Shown in pieces: positions 45,180 through 59,874 of a stretch of 64,000 nucleotides of DNA (the first letter of the stretch is position 1; each line of letters begins with the position of its first letter). The DNA comes from Phylloscopus collybita (lineage: Eukaryota > Chordata > Aves > Passeriformes > Phylloscopidae), in assembly GCA_027886175.1 (NCBI GenBank), contig JAJNNQ010000031.1, forward strand, positions 1,278,501 through 1,342,500, given 5' to 3'. A model generated the notes under the pieces. It was not told the origin of the DNA, searched no databases, and was given only the letters and a program-made list of their open reading frames with translations. Made by a program: the position numbers and the translations under genes.

Positions 45180-45855
45180 AATTAAAGTTTAAAAAGGGGA
45201 AAAAATATAGGGAAAATAAAGATATAGGGAAAATAAGGATATAGGGGGAAAATATATAGGGGAAACAAGATATAGGGGAAATAAAAGATATAGGGGAAAC
45301 AAAAGATATAGGAAAATAAAAAGATATAGGAAATAAAAAGATACAGGGAAAAAAGATATAGGGAAAAAAAGATATAGGTGAAAAAAAGATATAGGGAAAA
45401 AAAGATATAGGGAAAAAAAGATATAGGGAAAAAAAGATGTAGGGGAAAAGGATATAGGGGGAAAAAGATAAAGGAAAAAAGATACAGGGAAAATAAAAAG
45501 ATATAGGGAAATAAAAAGATATAGGGGAAATAAAAAGATATAGGGGAAAATAAAAAGATATAGGGGAAATAAAAAGATATAGGGGAAATAAAAAGATATA
45601 GGGGGAAGAACAAAAGATATAGGGGAAAATTAAAGATATAGGGGGAAAAAAAGATATAGGGGGAAAAAAGGATATAGGGGGAAAAAAGGATATAGGGGGA
45701 AAAAAGGATATAGGGGAAAGAAAAGATAGAGGGGGAAACAAAAAATATAGGGGGACAAGGATATAGGGGAAACAAACGGAGGATATAGGGAACGAACAAG
45801 GATATAGGGAAACAAACGAGGATATAGGGTAAGAACAAGGATATAGGGGAAATGT
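45180..45855. repeat. Minisatellite, about 17-bp unit (gatataggggaaaaaaa)
   Basis: About 40 units centred on gatatagggg, with the A-rich spacer varying in length. One strand is almost free of C. Confidence 0.95.
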
Positions 45856-46274
45856 TCTTTGCACATTTTAACTTCACATTTAAATGCTCAAAAACGCGTG
45901 GAAAACGGGTGGGAAGGAGCCAGGTTTGCGCCTGAGGAGGCTCCTGCATTCCCGGATTTCCCTATTTCACCGTTATCCCTTTTCCCCAAGTGTCCAAGAA
46001 ATGGAAGAAGCTCTGGGAATAAAGGCAGGAGATTGGGGAAATGCCCAGCGTGGGGCAGCGCTCCAGAGGATTTCTGGAATGCCCTGCTCAAAGAGCTGGA
46101 AATCCAACTGTTCCCAAAAAAAAAAACCACCAAACCCCAGGAGGTTTGGCTGGATTTGGGAAGCACCAGCAGCTCCGTGGGTGATCCCAATTCCCTCCTG
46201 AAAACAGCCTGGATCAGGCCCTGGAGCTGCTCCTGAGAGCCCAAAGAGCTTCTCCCATCCCATCCCATCCCAAC

Positions 46275-46880
46275 ATTCAGTTGAGGACAAATTCATGGAT
46301 CCACCAATCCCAATCCCAAATTCATGGATCCCACCAATCCCAAACTCATGGTCCCACCAATCGAAACCCCAAATTCATGAATCCCACCAATCCCAACCCC
46401 AAACTCATGGATCCAAACAATCCCAACCCCAAATTCATGGATCCAAACAATCCCAACCCCAAATTCATGAATCCACCAATCCCAACCCCAAACTCATGGA
46501 TCCAACAATCCCAACCCCAAATTCATGGATCCAAACAATCCCAACCCCAAACTCATGGATCCCACCAATCCAACCCCAAACTCATGGATCCCACCAATCC
46601 AATCCCAAATTTATGGATCCCACCAATCCCAACTCCAAATTCATGGATCCCACCAATCCCAACTCCAAATTCATGGATCCCACCAATCCAATCCCAAATT
46701 CATGGATCCCACCAATCCCAAACTCATGGATCCCACCAATCCCAAACCCAAATTCATGGATCCCACCAATCACAATCCCAAATACCTGGATCCCACCAAT
46801 TCAAACCCCAAATTCATGGACCCCACCAACCCCAAATTCATGGATCCACCAATCCCAATCCCAAATCCACGGATCCCACC
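46275..46880. repeat. 30-bp minisatellite (attcatggatcccaccaatc)
   Basis: About 20 units of attcatggatcccaccaatc plus ccaaccccaa, with minor variants. No unique spacers separate the units. Confidence 0.95.
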
Positions 46881-47194
46881 TTTCCTTCCCCGTTGCACTT
46901 CCAGGAGGAGGAATTCAGCTCCGGGATCTCCTGGGCCCGGCAGCAAAGCCAGGCCTAACCCAGAGCTCTGTTTTGTCTGAGCCAGGCTCAAGCCCCCCCA
47001 GCCTCCTTTTCCCAAAGCTCTTCCCAACCCAGGCCACCTGGATCTGATATCCAGGGGGTGGGAAAGGCTGATCCCTGCACCTGGATTTGGGGATTTCCTT
47101 CCCAAATCCCAAAGAAAGAGACCCTCTTTAAATATTCAAATAAGGCCACTCCCTCCTTCCTTATCCACGGCAAATGTGGATGAGCACCATTCCC

Positions 47195-47450
47195 TAGGAA
47201 AACTGATTCATCCCTAGGAAAACTGATCCATTTCCTAGGAAAACTGATTCTTTCCATAGGAAAACAACTCCATTCCCTAGGAAAACTGACCCATTCCCTA
47301 GGAAAACAATTCCATTTCCTAGGAAAACTGATCCATTCCATAGGAAAATTGATCCACTCCCTGGGAAAACTGATCCATTCCCTGGGAAAACTGGTCCATT
47401 CCCAGGAAAACTCTTCCATTCTGTAGGAAAACATTCCATTTCCTAGGAAA
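47195..47450. repeat. About 21-bp minisatellite (ccattccctaggaaaactga)
   Basis: About 12 units, with variable two-base changes. Confidence 0.95.
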
Positions 47451-47594
47451 ACTGTCCCTGTGTCCCTGTATCCCTGTGTCCGGTGTCCCGAGTGTCACTA
47501 GGTGTCACTGCTCTCCCGGCAATCCGGCCTCGCTCCGCGTCCCGGGATTCGGAGCCGAGCGGGACACCGGGAGTCGGGAAACAGGGCCGGGATG

Positions 47595-47850
47595 TGCGGG
47601 ACAGGGATGGGGGAATGGGATCGGGATGTGAGGGACAGGGATGGGGGAATGGGACAGGGATGAGGGAAGGGGATCGGGATGTGAGGGACAGGGATGGGGG
47701 AATGGGATCGGGATGAGGGAATGGGATCGGGATGTGAGGGACAGGGATGGGGGAATGGGGTTGGGATGTGTGGGACAGGGATGGGGGAATGGGATCGGGA
47801 TGTGAGGGACAGGGATGGGGGAATGGGGTCGGGATGTGTGGGACACAAGA
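47595..47850. repeat. About 34-bp minisatellite (ggacagggatgggggaatgg)
   Basis: Seven or so units with gatcgggatgtgaggg between them. A short related three-unit repeat (gggatgggaatgttcctgcc type) follows at 47885-47975. Confidence 0.9.
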
Positions 47851-48354
47851 GGAGGGAACAGGAGCCTTCCTATTTCTCTCATAATTTAGGGATGGGACTT
47901 TTCCTGCCCTAATTTAGGGTTGGGATTGTTCCTGCCCTAATTGAGGGATGGGAATGTTCCTGCCCTAATTTAGGGATTCCCATCCCTAAATGGCATTTTC
48001 CCACCGAGCTGCCGAGAGCCGGGAGGTGAGGAGCTCAAGGACAGAGCTCCACCCACGTGCCTGCTGAGAAGGGAGAGAGCCACGCTCCAAACGGGAACCG
48101 CGGGCACTTCCAAGAGCTCTCCCAGCCTCTCCTCCGGCTGCAGGAGCTGCCAGCGCTCCCTTGGCTCCTTGGGATCAATCCCAGCTTCTTCCTCCAGCGG
48201 GAAAACAAAATGTTCCCGCGGGATGAGGGAGGGAGGCAGGGCCAGCACGGCCCCGCCGGCAGCGCGGGGATCCGGGGGGGAATTGTCACCCCTAAAGGTG
48301 ACCCGGGGAGGGGTGGGGACAGGAGGTGGCCACAGGTGACACCCACGATCCAAT

Positions 48355-48490
48355 TCATCAGGGAATCGTGGAATGGCTCCGTTGGGAAAGCCCCCCAAGG
48401 TCATCGAGTCCAAAACTCCCCCAGCACGGAGTCCCGAGTGCCACCCCGAGTGTCACCCCGAGTGCCACCCCGAGTGTCACCCCAAGCCAC
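48355..48490 (-). mobile_element. CR1-type fragment with 12-bp repeats
   Basis: It reads gaatcgtggaatggctccgt, then caaggtcatcgagtccaaa on the plus strand, followed by four copies of gagtgccacccc or gagtgtcacccc. Confidence 0.6.
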
Positions 48491-48654
48491 CACAGCAGGA
48501 CCAGTCAGCTGGCAGGGGGTTGCAGAACATCCTCTCTCCGGGCTTCGGCCTCTCCAGGCTCATTCCCATGAGGAGCATCCCAGGACATCCCCAGGTGCCC
48601 CAGGGGGACCGCACCCCCTGTGGGCAGGGATTGGCCCGGCCCCAAACTGACCCC

Positions 48655-48965
48655 ACACGGATCCCTGGGGCTGTTTGGGATGATCCCACACGGATCCCCG
48701 GGGCTGTTTGGGGTGATCCCTGGGGATGTTTGGGATGATCCCTGGGGCTGTTTGGGATGATCCCACACGGATCCCTGGGGCTGTTTGGGGTGATCCCTGG
48801 GGATGTTTGGGATGATCCCACATGGATCCCTGGGGCTGTTTGGGGTGATCCCTGGGGCTGTTTGGGATGATCCCTGAGGATGTTTGGGATGATCCCACAC
48901 GAATCCCTGGGGCTGTTTGGGATGATCCCACACGGATCCCCGGGGCTGTTTGGGGTGATCCCATC
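48655..48965. repeat. Minisatellite (tgtttgggatgatcccacac)
   Basis: About eleven units of 22-33 bp alternating gatccctggggctg and gatcccacacggatccctgg. Confidence 0.95.
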
Positions 48966-48969
48966 CCCG

Positions 48970-49600
48970 CTGGGGAAGGACAGCGCAGGGCTAAGCTCGG
49001 CTCAGCTCCCAGCTCTGCATCCACGTTCTCCTCCAGGAAACCTCCCAAGTCACGGCTCAGCCCGGGACTGGCTGTGCTGCCCATCCCCGGCACTGCCAGG
49101 AGCTGGAATATCGGGATTCGCACCCAACCCATGGCTCGGGCTGCCGGGAGCTGCTGCCACTCTCCAATTATCGCCAAACCTCCAAAATCATCCGCGGGAA
49201 ACCGATCCCAGGAGCAGCCCCAGGCTGAGCCGAGCGGGACAAGAATTCCCAACAATTCCCAGGCACCGGGGCAGAGTTTGGATGCCCGGGGGGCTGGGCG
49301 GGGATGGGCCCGGGGGGTGGGGGGTGCGCGGTCCCCGGTGTCACACGCGGTTGTCACCTCCCCTCTGACACCTCCTCCCCTGCGCACACCGGGAGAATCC
49401 CAAACTCTCGGAGCTGGGTCGTCCATGGGAACTGAGCTGGGGGAGCTTTGGGAACGCGGGGTTCAGTCAAAGGGCTGCTCTGGCTCTTCCCGCAGTGCCC
49501 GGGGCTGGCCCCTGCACCCCCTCCCCGCAAAAACCTCCTAAAAAACGTGTTTTCCCCAAAAAAAATCCACCCCGCACTCCCTGGGAATGCCCAGCCCAGA
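48970..49600. other. GC-rich intergenic sequence
   Basis: Moderate CpG density and no array. The open frames here are not supported by family motifs. It may be an outer shore of the RPRM CpG island. Confidence 0.4.
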
Positions 49601-49890
49601 GCTCGCTCCCGCTAAAACCCACATGGGAAATCCCACAAAGTCCGAGCTCTGCCGGTTCCCCTAAACGCGCCCCCAAACCCCGTTCCCTCAGAGCCATTCC
49701 CCAAAGCCTCCTCCCTTAGGAAATCCGTCCCTGAAATCCGTCTGCCAAAATCCCCGGGGCAAAAATCCTGCCCCAAACTCATCCTCATCGCCCTCCAAAC
49801 TTCTCCCGTCAAACCCCATCCCCTGAACGCCCCTCGCATCCCCCCTCGCCCCATCCCAGCTCTCCGAGGCCCCCAATCCCGATCTCCTGA

Positions 49891-51198
<1,308 letters not shown>

Positions 51199-53900
51199 CC
51201 GCGGTGCTGAGCCCGGGGCAGCCCGCAGCCCTCCCGCCGCCGCGCGGGCTCGCCTTGGAGCTTTTCCTCCTGAAAAAAAAACCCAAAACATCCGGCCGGT
51301 GGATGTGCCGGAGTGCCGGAGGTCCGGAGATGCTCGCGGTGGCCGGAGCTGCCCAGCCCGGCCCGGCCCGGTCCCGTCCCGCCGCCCGCGGCTGCCGAAG
51401 TAAATCGTGCTGTGATGGCAACAGGTCTGGGCTCCTTATTCCGCCCGCCTCCATCCCTTCCCCTTTCCCCTTCCCCGTTCCCCTTTCCATTTCCCTTTCC
51501 CTTCCTCCTTCCCCCTTCCCCTTTCCCCTTTCCTTTCTCCCTTTCCCTTCCCCTTTCCCCCTTCCCTCCCTCCCGTCGCTCCCGGGATGAAGCTTTCCCC
51601 GTTCCCCCGCGGGATTTCCCGTCCAGCAAGGCTCAAACTTCCCTTTCCCGGCGCTTTCCCGGCGTGGCCGAGCGCGGGAGCCGCATCCCTGCGGGCGGGG
51701 AGATGCGGGAGTCGCCTCCCTGCCCCGGGGAAAGCACCCAGCCCAGCCCTGGCCGGGAGCAGACCGGGGATTTCGCCTCTGGGAAAGCACAAACCCCGGG
51801 GTTTGTTCTCCCAGCTGAAAGCCGCACCAACAGGTGCCTCCTCATTCCGGGGAGGGAAAAGCCGCTGCTCCCACGGGATTTGGATTTCTCCATCCATTCC
51901 ATTCCCTCCCCTGCCAGCTTCCCGAGGTGCTTCTCGCACCCCCGGCCGGCTCCTGGGGATGAATCCGTGCGCCCGCACCGGCTGCGGGAGCAGCGGGAAC
52001 CCCAGCGGCCGAGAGGCTCCGGTAACCTGCGGGAAAATCGCCTCTCCTGACCCCCAAATTCCTGCGGGGAAATGCTTGTAGTGCTTGGGAGCCTTTTGGA
52101 GCTTCCTGGTTTAGCCCGGGCTCCCGAAATTTTACTGGCATCCTTAGGAGAGGTTGTCAGGAATTTAAACCGGGGATGGAAAAGGTGAAATCCCTTTCCA
52201 GCCGGGCTGGGAAAAGCCGGTGGGAGAGGCTGAGGCGAGGCAGAGCATCCCCGCGGAATCGATGCCCCGAGGGCGGCAGGAATGTCGGCAGCGAGCCCTC
52301 CCTTCCCTCCAGCCGCGTTCGGGGAGAGACAAAGAACAGATCTGCCTGTTCTCCCGGGAACAAACACGCCCTGCGTCGGGAATCGGGACAGAGCCGTTCC
52401 CGAGGCACCGCGCCTGAACCGGCTGGAGAAACTCATCCGAAATTTCCCTTTTTTCACCCTTTAGTGCCAGAGGAGCGTTAGGGAAAGAGGAGTTTTAGGA
52501 TAAGGCAGTAAGAGGGAGAAATCATAAAGAGGTTTTGGTCATTCCAAAGCGTTTCCAGCTGTTTCACTGGAATACTTCGTGGTGTGGTGGAGAACACGAG
52601 GGTTCTCGAGTCCTGGAATGCTTGGGCACATTCTGGGAGTTAATTCCTCGGGAATCCTTTATTAATTCCAGGGAATGCTTAGGGTGGAGCACATTTTAAT
52701 CAACCTTTGCCGGGAGTCACAGCTTCTCCCAACGCCCGGACTCCAAGCCAAGGCAAACTCCTGGTTCTGACCTAAAATTGTGGAATTTTCAGCCTCAGTC
52801 CAAGATCCCTCCTGGCCCTGGTTCTAATCCGGTGTCTGTGGCTCTGATCCCTAAAAACATCCCTCATTTTAGGCAGGGAAATGGTGGGAAAAGGGTTTTC
52901 CCTGCCGGGTGATGTGGAGATGTTGGGACACATCCAGTGCATCCGTGGGATCTGGGCCCCTCTCCCTCTGTCCCGTGGGGATTTTGGGATTGGCACGGAG
53001 AACAGAGGGGATATTTATAACCTGTCCATGGGCAGGGAGGGGGAAGGGGAGGAAGAACCTCTCAGACTCCAGGATCACCTCAATCCCACATTTTTGGGGG
53101 GGATGGAGGAGCAGGAACCTCGTGGGGAACAGAGATTTTCCAGCTGCTCCCGTCATTTTTTTTTAGGAAAACACGCAGAAAGCTGCAGGAAGGATCTGTG
53201 GGATCGACACGTTTTGGGGTTTTTAGGGCTGTTTTGGAGGGAACAACGCTCAAGGTTCCCCTGCAGCCCCAAGCAGAGCAGGTCCCTGATGGAATATTTG
53301 GGATTCTCCTGGAGTACAGCTACACAAAACCCCAGGGTGACTCTCCTGGAGTCGGGCTGGGAATTGTCTCACCTCAGGCTTCCTGAATTCCTAATTCCTG
53401 TCTCCACGGGCATGACATCATTTTCATGGATCAAACCCCAGCGCCAGCACCTCCGGGGCAGAGCTTGAGGCCACGCACCCCTCAGCTCCCAGCTGGAAAA
53501 TCCCAGGGAAAAAAAAAAAACCAAACCTCCTTTCCTGGGAATAAACCCACCCCAAATCCCAGGGCCACCAGCGGGTGTTTCCCTCCGGGAAGAACAATCC
53601 CGAATTTCACCCTGGCGGCCCCGAAGTGCTGCGGGTCCTTCCCCGAGACAAACCCTGGACAAAGCCTGGGACGCTCCCGGGAGCTCTTCTGGAGAGCTCA
53701 GCCGGGAGAAATTCCTTAAAAAAACCACTCCCGGAGCTTCCAGCGCCTCGGGAGAGCCCCGGGAGTCCGGTGCTTGGAATTGTCTGCTTCCCACGGCTTT
53801 TCGGGAATCATCCTCCAGCCCCGGACTCCGGGGCTGCAGGGGTTAATTCCGATTCCGCGCTCGGGTCAAATTCCCATTGATTTTCTTTTTTTTTTTTTTT
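51199..53900 (+). other. RPRM 3' region, GC-rich
   Basis: CpG-rich sequence continues to about 52.4 kb and presumably holds the 3' UTR. A short ttcccctttccc-rich tract lies at 51455-51570. I see no aataaa close to the stop; one lies at 53540, too far to assign with confidence. No other gene recognised. Confidence 0.45.
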
Positions 53901-54084
53901 TAAAGCAGCTGGGCTCCAGTGAGGAAAATCCGCAGCCGGAGTTCATTCGGAGCTGAAAGGTGAAGCCTTTGTCAGGGGCAGAGCAGTTCCAGCTCCCTGC
54001 TTTGCCTGGATATTTTAATTATTCCAGGTGGAATCTGCTCCTGGATCCTGCAGCTGCAGGGTTGGAAACTCTTAGTGAAGGGAT

Positions 54085-54660
54085 GTTCCCTAAAAATCCC
54101 AATATTCATCTGGGATTCTCTCTAAAAATCCCAATATTCAGATGGGATCCAGTCTAAATATCCCAATATTCAGATGGGATCATCCCTAAATATCCCAATA
54201 TTCAGATGGAATCTCCTCTAAATGTCCCAATATTCAGATGGGAATTCCCTCTAAAAATCCCAATATTCAGCTGGGATCCCCTCTAAAAATCCCAATATTC
54301 AGATGGGATCTTCTCTAAAAATCCCAATATTCAGCTGGGAATCCCTCTAAATGTCCCAATATTCAGATGGAATGCCCTCTAAAAATCTCAATATTCAGCT
54401 GGGATCCTCTCTAAAAATCTCAGTATTCAGCTGGGATCCTCTCTAAAAATCCCAATATTCATCTGAGATCCTCTCTAAAAATCCCAATATTCCGCTGGAA
54501 TCCAGTCTAAATATCCCAATATTCAGCTGGAATCTCCTCTAAAATCCCAATATTCAGCTGGGATCCCCCTCTAAAATTCCCGATGTTCAGCTGGGAATCC
54601 CTCTCTAAATATCCCAGCATTTAGCTGGGCACCCACTTTAAAAATCCCAGTGTTCAGCCG
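54085..54660. repeat. 31-bp minisatellite (atcccaatattcagctggga)
   Basis: About 19 units with ccctctaaaa between them, varying at agctggg/agatggg. Confidence 0.95.
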
Positions 54661-55129
54661 GGCCCCCTCAATTAACGGGAGCCGCTTAATGATCATTAAC
54701 GAGCGGCTCATTAGCGGGGCTGCCCCTCCTCCCAGGGCTGTTTGTGGCCGTGAATGGATCGGATCCCATCGATTCCAGCGGGAACAGCGGCTCCCCCGGC
54801 GCCTTTGGAAGAGATCCCAGCGGTGCCAGCTCCAGAATTCAACTTTTTGGCCCAAAATCGGATTTTTTTGGAGCTGTTGCTGGCAGCCGAATTTCCCTAG
54901 CCAATTCCCTTGAGCCTGGCATTGTAATTCCCAAACTCTGGAGTCTGGGAATTATTTTGAAGGGTTCAGGCACCTGTTGGAGTTAAAGGTTGGGTTTTTC
55001 TCCTCCCAAAATTCCCCGAGTCCTCCAAGGTGAAATTCCGACCACAGCATCTTCTCCCTTCACTGAACTGAGCTCCTGACCAAGGAGTATTGGTGGATGT
55101 AGAATTTATTCCCTCTGGGATATGGAGCC

Positions 55130-55560
55130 AGGCTGGGAGAGCTGGGAATGTTCCCCCGGAGAAGGGAAGGCTCAGGGAGAGCTGGGAATGTTCCCCTGGA
55201 GAAGGGAAGGCTCCAGGGAGAGCTGGGAATGTTCCCCTGGAGAAGGGAAGGCTCCAGGGAGAGCTCCCAGCCCCTGGCAGGGCCTGAAGGGGCTCCAGGA
55301 GAGCTGCAGAGGGACTGGGGACAAGGGCTGGAGGGACAGGACACAGGGAATGGCTCCCAGTGCCAGAGGGCAGGGCTGGCTGGGAGACTGGGAATTGGGA
55401 ATTCCTGCCTGGGCTGGGATTCCCAGAGCAGCTGTGGATCCCTGGCAGTGCCCAAGGCCAGGCTGGAGCAGCCTGGGACAGTGGGAGGTGTCCCTGCCCA
55501 TGGAACGGGTGGGATGGGATGCTTTGAAAGTCTTCCATCCCAAACCATCCCATAATTCCA
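55130..55560 (+). mobile_element. CR1 LINE 3' end with 41-bp VNTR (3 units)
   Basis: Three units, the first with cccccgg and a one-base deletion, then the usual tail to gtgggaggtgtccctgccca. Confidence 0.85.
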
Positions 55561-55944
55561 CGACTTATCCAACGATCACTGATGCATTTATAGGGATCTG
55601 CAGTTTTTTATGGACACCTTTATCATTCTGTGCCAAAAAATCCAATATTTTTTATTGCTGGGGCCCAAACACTTCCTCTGAGGACGGAAACCGAAGGAAG
55701 CCGGAGCTTTCCAGGGCTGAGCAGATCCATCAATCCAGGCACGGGCAGCTGGGGACCCATCCCACAGTTATGGGATGTATTTTTAGCTCGTGGAAAAACA
55801 GCGCCAGGAGCACCTGATATGACAAACACACAAAGCAATCCATCACTGTCCCGGCCCTTGTTCCATCACAATCTGCAGCTCCTCCTGCCCCCGCTCCCGG
55901 CTGCTCTTTGGGAAGTGTCTCCAGGGAGCCTGAGTGGAGCAACC

Positions 55945-56860
55945 AGGGAGGGAGACGGAGAGGGGATGGAGGAGATGGGAACAGAGATGGAGGAGATGGA
56001 GAGGGGATGGAGGAGATGGGGATGGAGGAGACGGAGCTGGGATAAAGGAGATGGAATCAGGATTAAATAAATGGAGTTGGGATGGAGGAGACAGAGAGAG
56101 GATGGAGGAGATGGAACAGGGATGGAGGAGATGGAAAGGGGATGGAGGAGATGGGGTTGGAGGAGATGGAAATGAAGGAAATGGAGTGGGGATGGAGGAG
56201 ATGGGAACAGAGATGGAGGAGATGGAGAGGGGATGGAGGAGATGAGGTTGGAGGAGATGGAAATGAAGGAGATGGAGAGGGGATAGAGGAGATGGAGAGA
56301 GGATGAAGGAGATGGAATCAGGATTAAATAAATGGAGTCAGGATGAAGGAGATGGAGAGGGGATGGAAGAGATGGAGAAGGGATGAAGGAGATGGAACAG
56401 GGATGGAAGAGATGGAGTGGAGATGGAGGAGATGGGGTTGGAAGGAGATGGAGCAGGGATAGAGGAAATGGAATCAGGATTAAATAAATGGAGTCAGGAT
56501 GAAGGAGATGGAGCAGGGATGGAGGAGATGGGGATAGAGGAGATGGAGAGGGGATGGAGGAGATGGAATCAGGATTAAATAAATGGAGTTGGGATGAAGA
56601 AGATAGAGTGGAGATGGAGGAGATGGAAATGAAGGAGATGGAGCAGGGATGGAGGAGATGGAGAGAGGAAGGAGAAGATGGAGCTGGGATAAAGGAGATG
56701 GAATCAGGATTAAACAAATGGAGTCAGGATGAAGGAAATGGAGTGGGAAGAGACGGAGATGAAGGATATGGAGCAGGGATGGAGGAGATGAAGCAGGGAT
56801 GGAGCAGATGGAACCAGGATTAAATAAATGGAGTTGGGATGAAGGAGATGGAGTGGGGAC
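55945..56860. repeat. 18-21-bp minisatellite (gatggaggagatggagagg)
   Basis: More than 40 units with a higher-order element, aatcaggattaaataaatgg, recurring about every 200-260 bp. The plus strand is nearly free of C. Confidence 0.95.
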
Positions 56861-57389
56861 CTTTCCCTGTCTCCAGCAATCCCCAAGGAGCTGAAGTGAG
56901 GAACATGAGGATTCACCCACGGATATGGGGCCTAAGAGGAATTTTGGGACAATTTTGCAGCGAGAACAATGTAAACGTGGATTGAAACCTCACACAGGAG
57001 TTCTCAGGTTTGCCTGGGGCTGTGCTTGTGAACGGGCCATGAAATAAATGAGGGATTCGTACTCCTGGATAATGAAAGTTTGAAATCCCACTGGGATATC
57101 ACCAATGAACTGGGAAGGGAGGGGAACAGCAGCAAAAAATCACCAGGGATCTGGAAAAGTTATGAAGAAATAAACCCACAAAATAAAAAAAGTGTGGCCT
57201 GGGACAGGGGAATGGAAAGGAGTGTGGAATGTGGGATCCCAGCAGCAAATATTCCCTAATTCCATGTGTCAAACCCCTTTGGAATATCAGCAGAGAGGGA
57301 ATTATCTTCACTCTCTTTGCCCATTCCATGCCCTTCCCATCCCTTTTTGCCTTTTTCCAACAGCATCCGGATTTCAGGGGAATTCAGGG

Positions 57390-57463
57390 GAATAAAGGGG
57401 AACCAGGAGGTTTGCACCAAAAATAAAGGAAAGCAGAGGAAAGCAAGAAGGTTTGTACTGGAG

Positions 57464-57497
<34 letters not shown>

Positions 57498-57700
57498 GAA
57501 AAAAGAAAAAACAAGGAAGTTTTCACCAGAAATAAAGGGGAAAAAAATGGAAACCCAGGAGATTTACGCCATAAATAAATAAAGGAAAATAAAACTGGGA
57601 GGTTTGCACCTGAAATAAAGGGATAAAAGAGAAACCAGGAGGTTTGCAGCGTAAATGGAGGAAAATAAATGGAAATAAAGGAAAAGCAGGAGGTCTGCAG
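57390..57700. repeat. A-rich minisatellite with a poly-A run
   Basis: Units of about 40 bp around accaggaggtttgcacc and aaataaaggaaa, broken by a pure A run of about 32 bases (57463-57494). Confidence 0.85.
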
Positions 57701-58070
57701 AGCCCGAGGCTTTGCTCCCATCTCATTTTAAACTGGAAAATCACCTCCTGTCACCCAGGCTTCAGCAGAGGATTAGGAGCTGTCCGGGGTATCAAGGGAG
57801 AATAAAGGATGGAAGATTTTATGACAGGAGAAAAATGCACAATAGCCAGGGAGAGCAGGGCCAATCCAGGCTTTTTGCTGGATGTAATGTGATTTCTCCA
57901 GCGTTTTCTGTCTGATAAGCAGGGATGAAGCGTTCGTGCAGGGAAAAAAAAAACTGAGTGTGCTCAGGAAAGGCTCATTGAGAGGGCCGGGAAAGGCAGG
58001 AGGCTGGAGATGGGATCGTGGCCTCCAGCGCTGAAAACTTCCCCGGGATAATTATCCGGAGTTATCTCCT
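57701..58070. other. Unique sequence
   Basis: About 370 bp that is non-repetitive and low in CpG between repeats. A candidate conserved non-coding element near RPRM, by context only. Confidence 0.35.
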
Positions 58071-58077
58071 CCCATCC

Positions 58078-58778
58078 TGTCTTGGTTTGGAAAGACAGGT
58101 GTCTGCCAGGGAAACTGGGCTTCTCCTAGAATGGAGAATGTAAACCTCTCATCCCCTGCCAAATTATAATTTTGCAATCAAGGGCTCTCAGGCAAAGATT
58201 TGGGAATAGGAATAACAGTTCTTTACTGGGAATATTAACAATACAAATGTAATAGGAAACAAAACCACCCAACCAAACCAAGCAAACAAACAAACAACAA
58301 TCCTGGAGAGCCCTGACAGAGTCAGAGCTCCAACCTGACACCCTGTTGGTCAGGGGGTTGGGAGCAGCCCCACAGTGAGTCCTCCTGGAGTGGCAGAGGT
58401 GGTTCTGGTGGAGCAGAGATGATCCTGTAGAAGAACCGGGTCCAGTGATGGTAAAAGGGATCCAGTGGTGGTAGGAAAGGGTCCAGTGGTGGTGGGAAGG
58501 GCCCAATGGATGAGAAGAGGTCCAGTCTTCCTCCCAGGAAATGGGGTGAAAAACCAGCAGCTTTCCTGTCTGTGTGTCTCCCTTTATCCAGACAGCAAAA
58601 CTGCCTCCCCACTGCCAGGGGGATGAGATTTCCATCACAATGGGGTGATGGAAATGCAGATGCTCTGGGGCAGGGGTACAGCCTGGGGCGGTGCTAATGG
58701 CCCATTATCAGAAGGCGTCAGGCCTCTCTCCCACAGATGAAAACAGAACACACATATTTGGCTCCACAACCCAGGACA
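58078..58778 (-). mobile_element. Solo LTR (family A), reverse orientation, 5-bp target-site duplication
   Basis: On the plus strand it starts tgtcttggtttgg and ends acaacccaggaca, with perfect catcc flanks at 58073-58077 and 58779-58783. Its VNTR is the shortest of the set: about four units of gtccagtggtggtggg-type (58440-58515). Confidence 0.95.
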
Positions 58779-59359
58779 CATCCCAAACCCACTGAAAGCC
58801 CATTAGAAACCCTGGACACGGATCCACAGCTCCTCAGCACGTGGGCAGGCACGGGGGTGGCCAAGGAGCCGCTTGGAAAAGCCTCCAAACCCAAGTTCCT
58901 GCTGTCCCTGAGCTCCCCCCCAGCTCCGGCCCGGCCTCCTCTGGGATTTTTGGGATTGGTTCCTCTTGGATTTGGGCTTTGCTTTGCAAGCTGGTGGGAA
59001 ACTCACCTGAAATTCCCTGTCCCAAACCCAGATTTTTGGGAAGCAGAGGGACACCTGCAGCCAGGGTTAGCTCTAAGCTCAGGTTTAACTCCAGGAGCCT
59101 CCTCAGCGGTTCCGAGTTCCCATCCAAGCTGGAGTTCCCTGTTCCTCTTGAAGCCTCAGCTGGAATTCCACTCACAGGGATTTCCTGACTCCTTTCCCCA
59201 ATCCCTTCTTGCTTTCCTGCCAAAGGAGCAAATCCTCTCCTGATCCAACCCCGTGGAATTCCCTGTCCCTGTCCCCAGCCCGGAGAACCGGGATCTTTAC
59301 TCCAGTGTAATCCCAGCTCTGGACATGGACCAAAGGAGCAGGAAAAAACATCCCCTGAG

Positions 59360-59845
59360 GCTCCATTTGGGGAATAAAGGGGGATTTGGGGGAATTCAGG
59401 GGAATTCAGGGGAATAAAGTGGAAAAAAGGGGGGAAAAGGAGGGGAAAAGGGGAAAAAAGGGGGAAAAAAGGGAAAAAAGGGGAATTCAGGGGAATAAAG
59501 GGGATTTCAGGGGAATTCAAGGGAATTCAGGGGAATTCAGGGGAATAAAGGGGAATTCAGGGGAATTCAGGGGAATTCAGGGGAATAAAGGGGAATTCAG
59601 GGGAATTCAGGGGAATAAAGGGGGATAAAGGGAATAAAGTGGAAAAAAGGGGGGAAAAGGGGGAAAAAAGGGAAAAAGGGGGAATTCAGGGGAATAAAGG
59701 GGATTTCAGGGGAATAAAGGGGAATTCAGGGGAATTCAGGGGAATAAAGGGGAATTCAGGGGAATAAAGGGAGGATAAAGGGGAATTCAGGGGAATTCAG
59801 GGGAATAAAGGGGGATAAAGGGAATAAAGTGGAATAAAGGATCCA
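59360..59845. repeat. 10-bp and 20-bp minisatellite (ggggaattcaggggaataaa)
   Basis: Decamer-based array in which ggggaattca and ggggaataaa alternate, with two gggaaaaaa-rich interruptions. A related short run occurs at 57370-57400. Confidence 0.95.
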
Positions 59846-59874
59846 ACTGCCCCAGTCCCTCCCATTCCTGGAGG

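Noticed and set aside
46275..46880. CRISPR-like array of 30-bp repeats
   Set aside because: There are no unique spacers of constant length; units are directly joined and variable, and the genome is eukaryotic.
48560..49426. 288-residue minus-strand frame
   Set aside because: Two thirds of it is the 48655-48965 minisatellite (GSSQTAPGIRV repeats); the rest has no recognisable domain.
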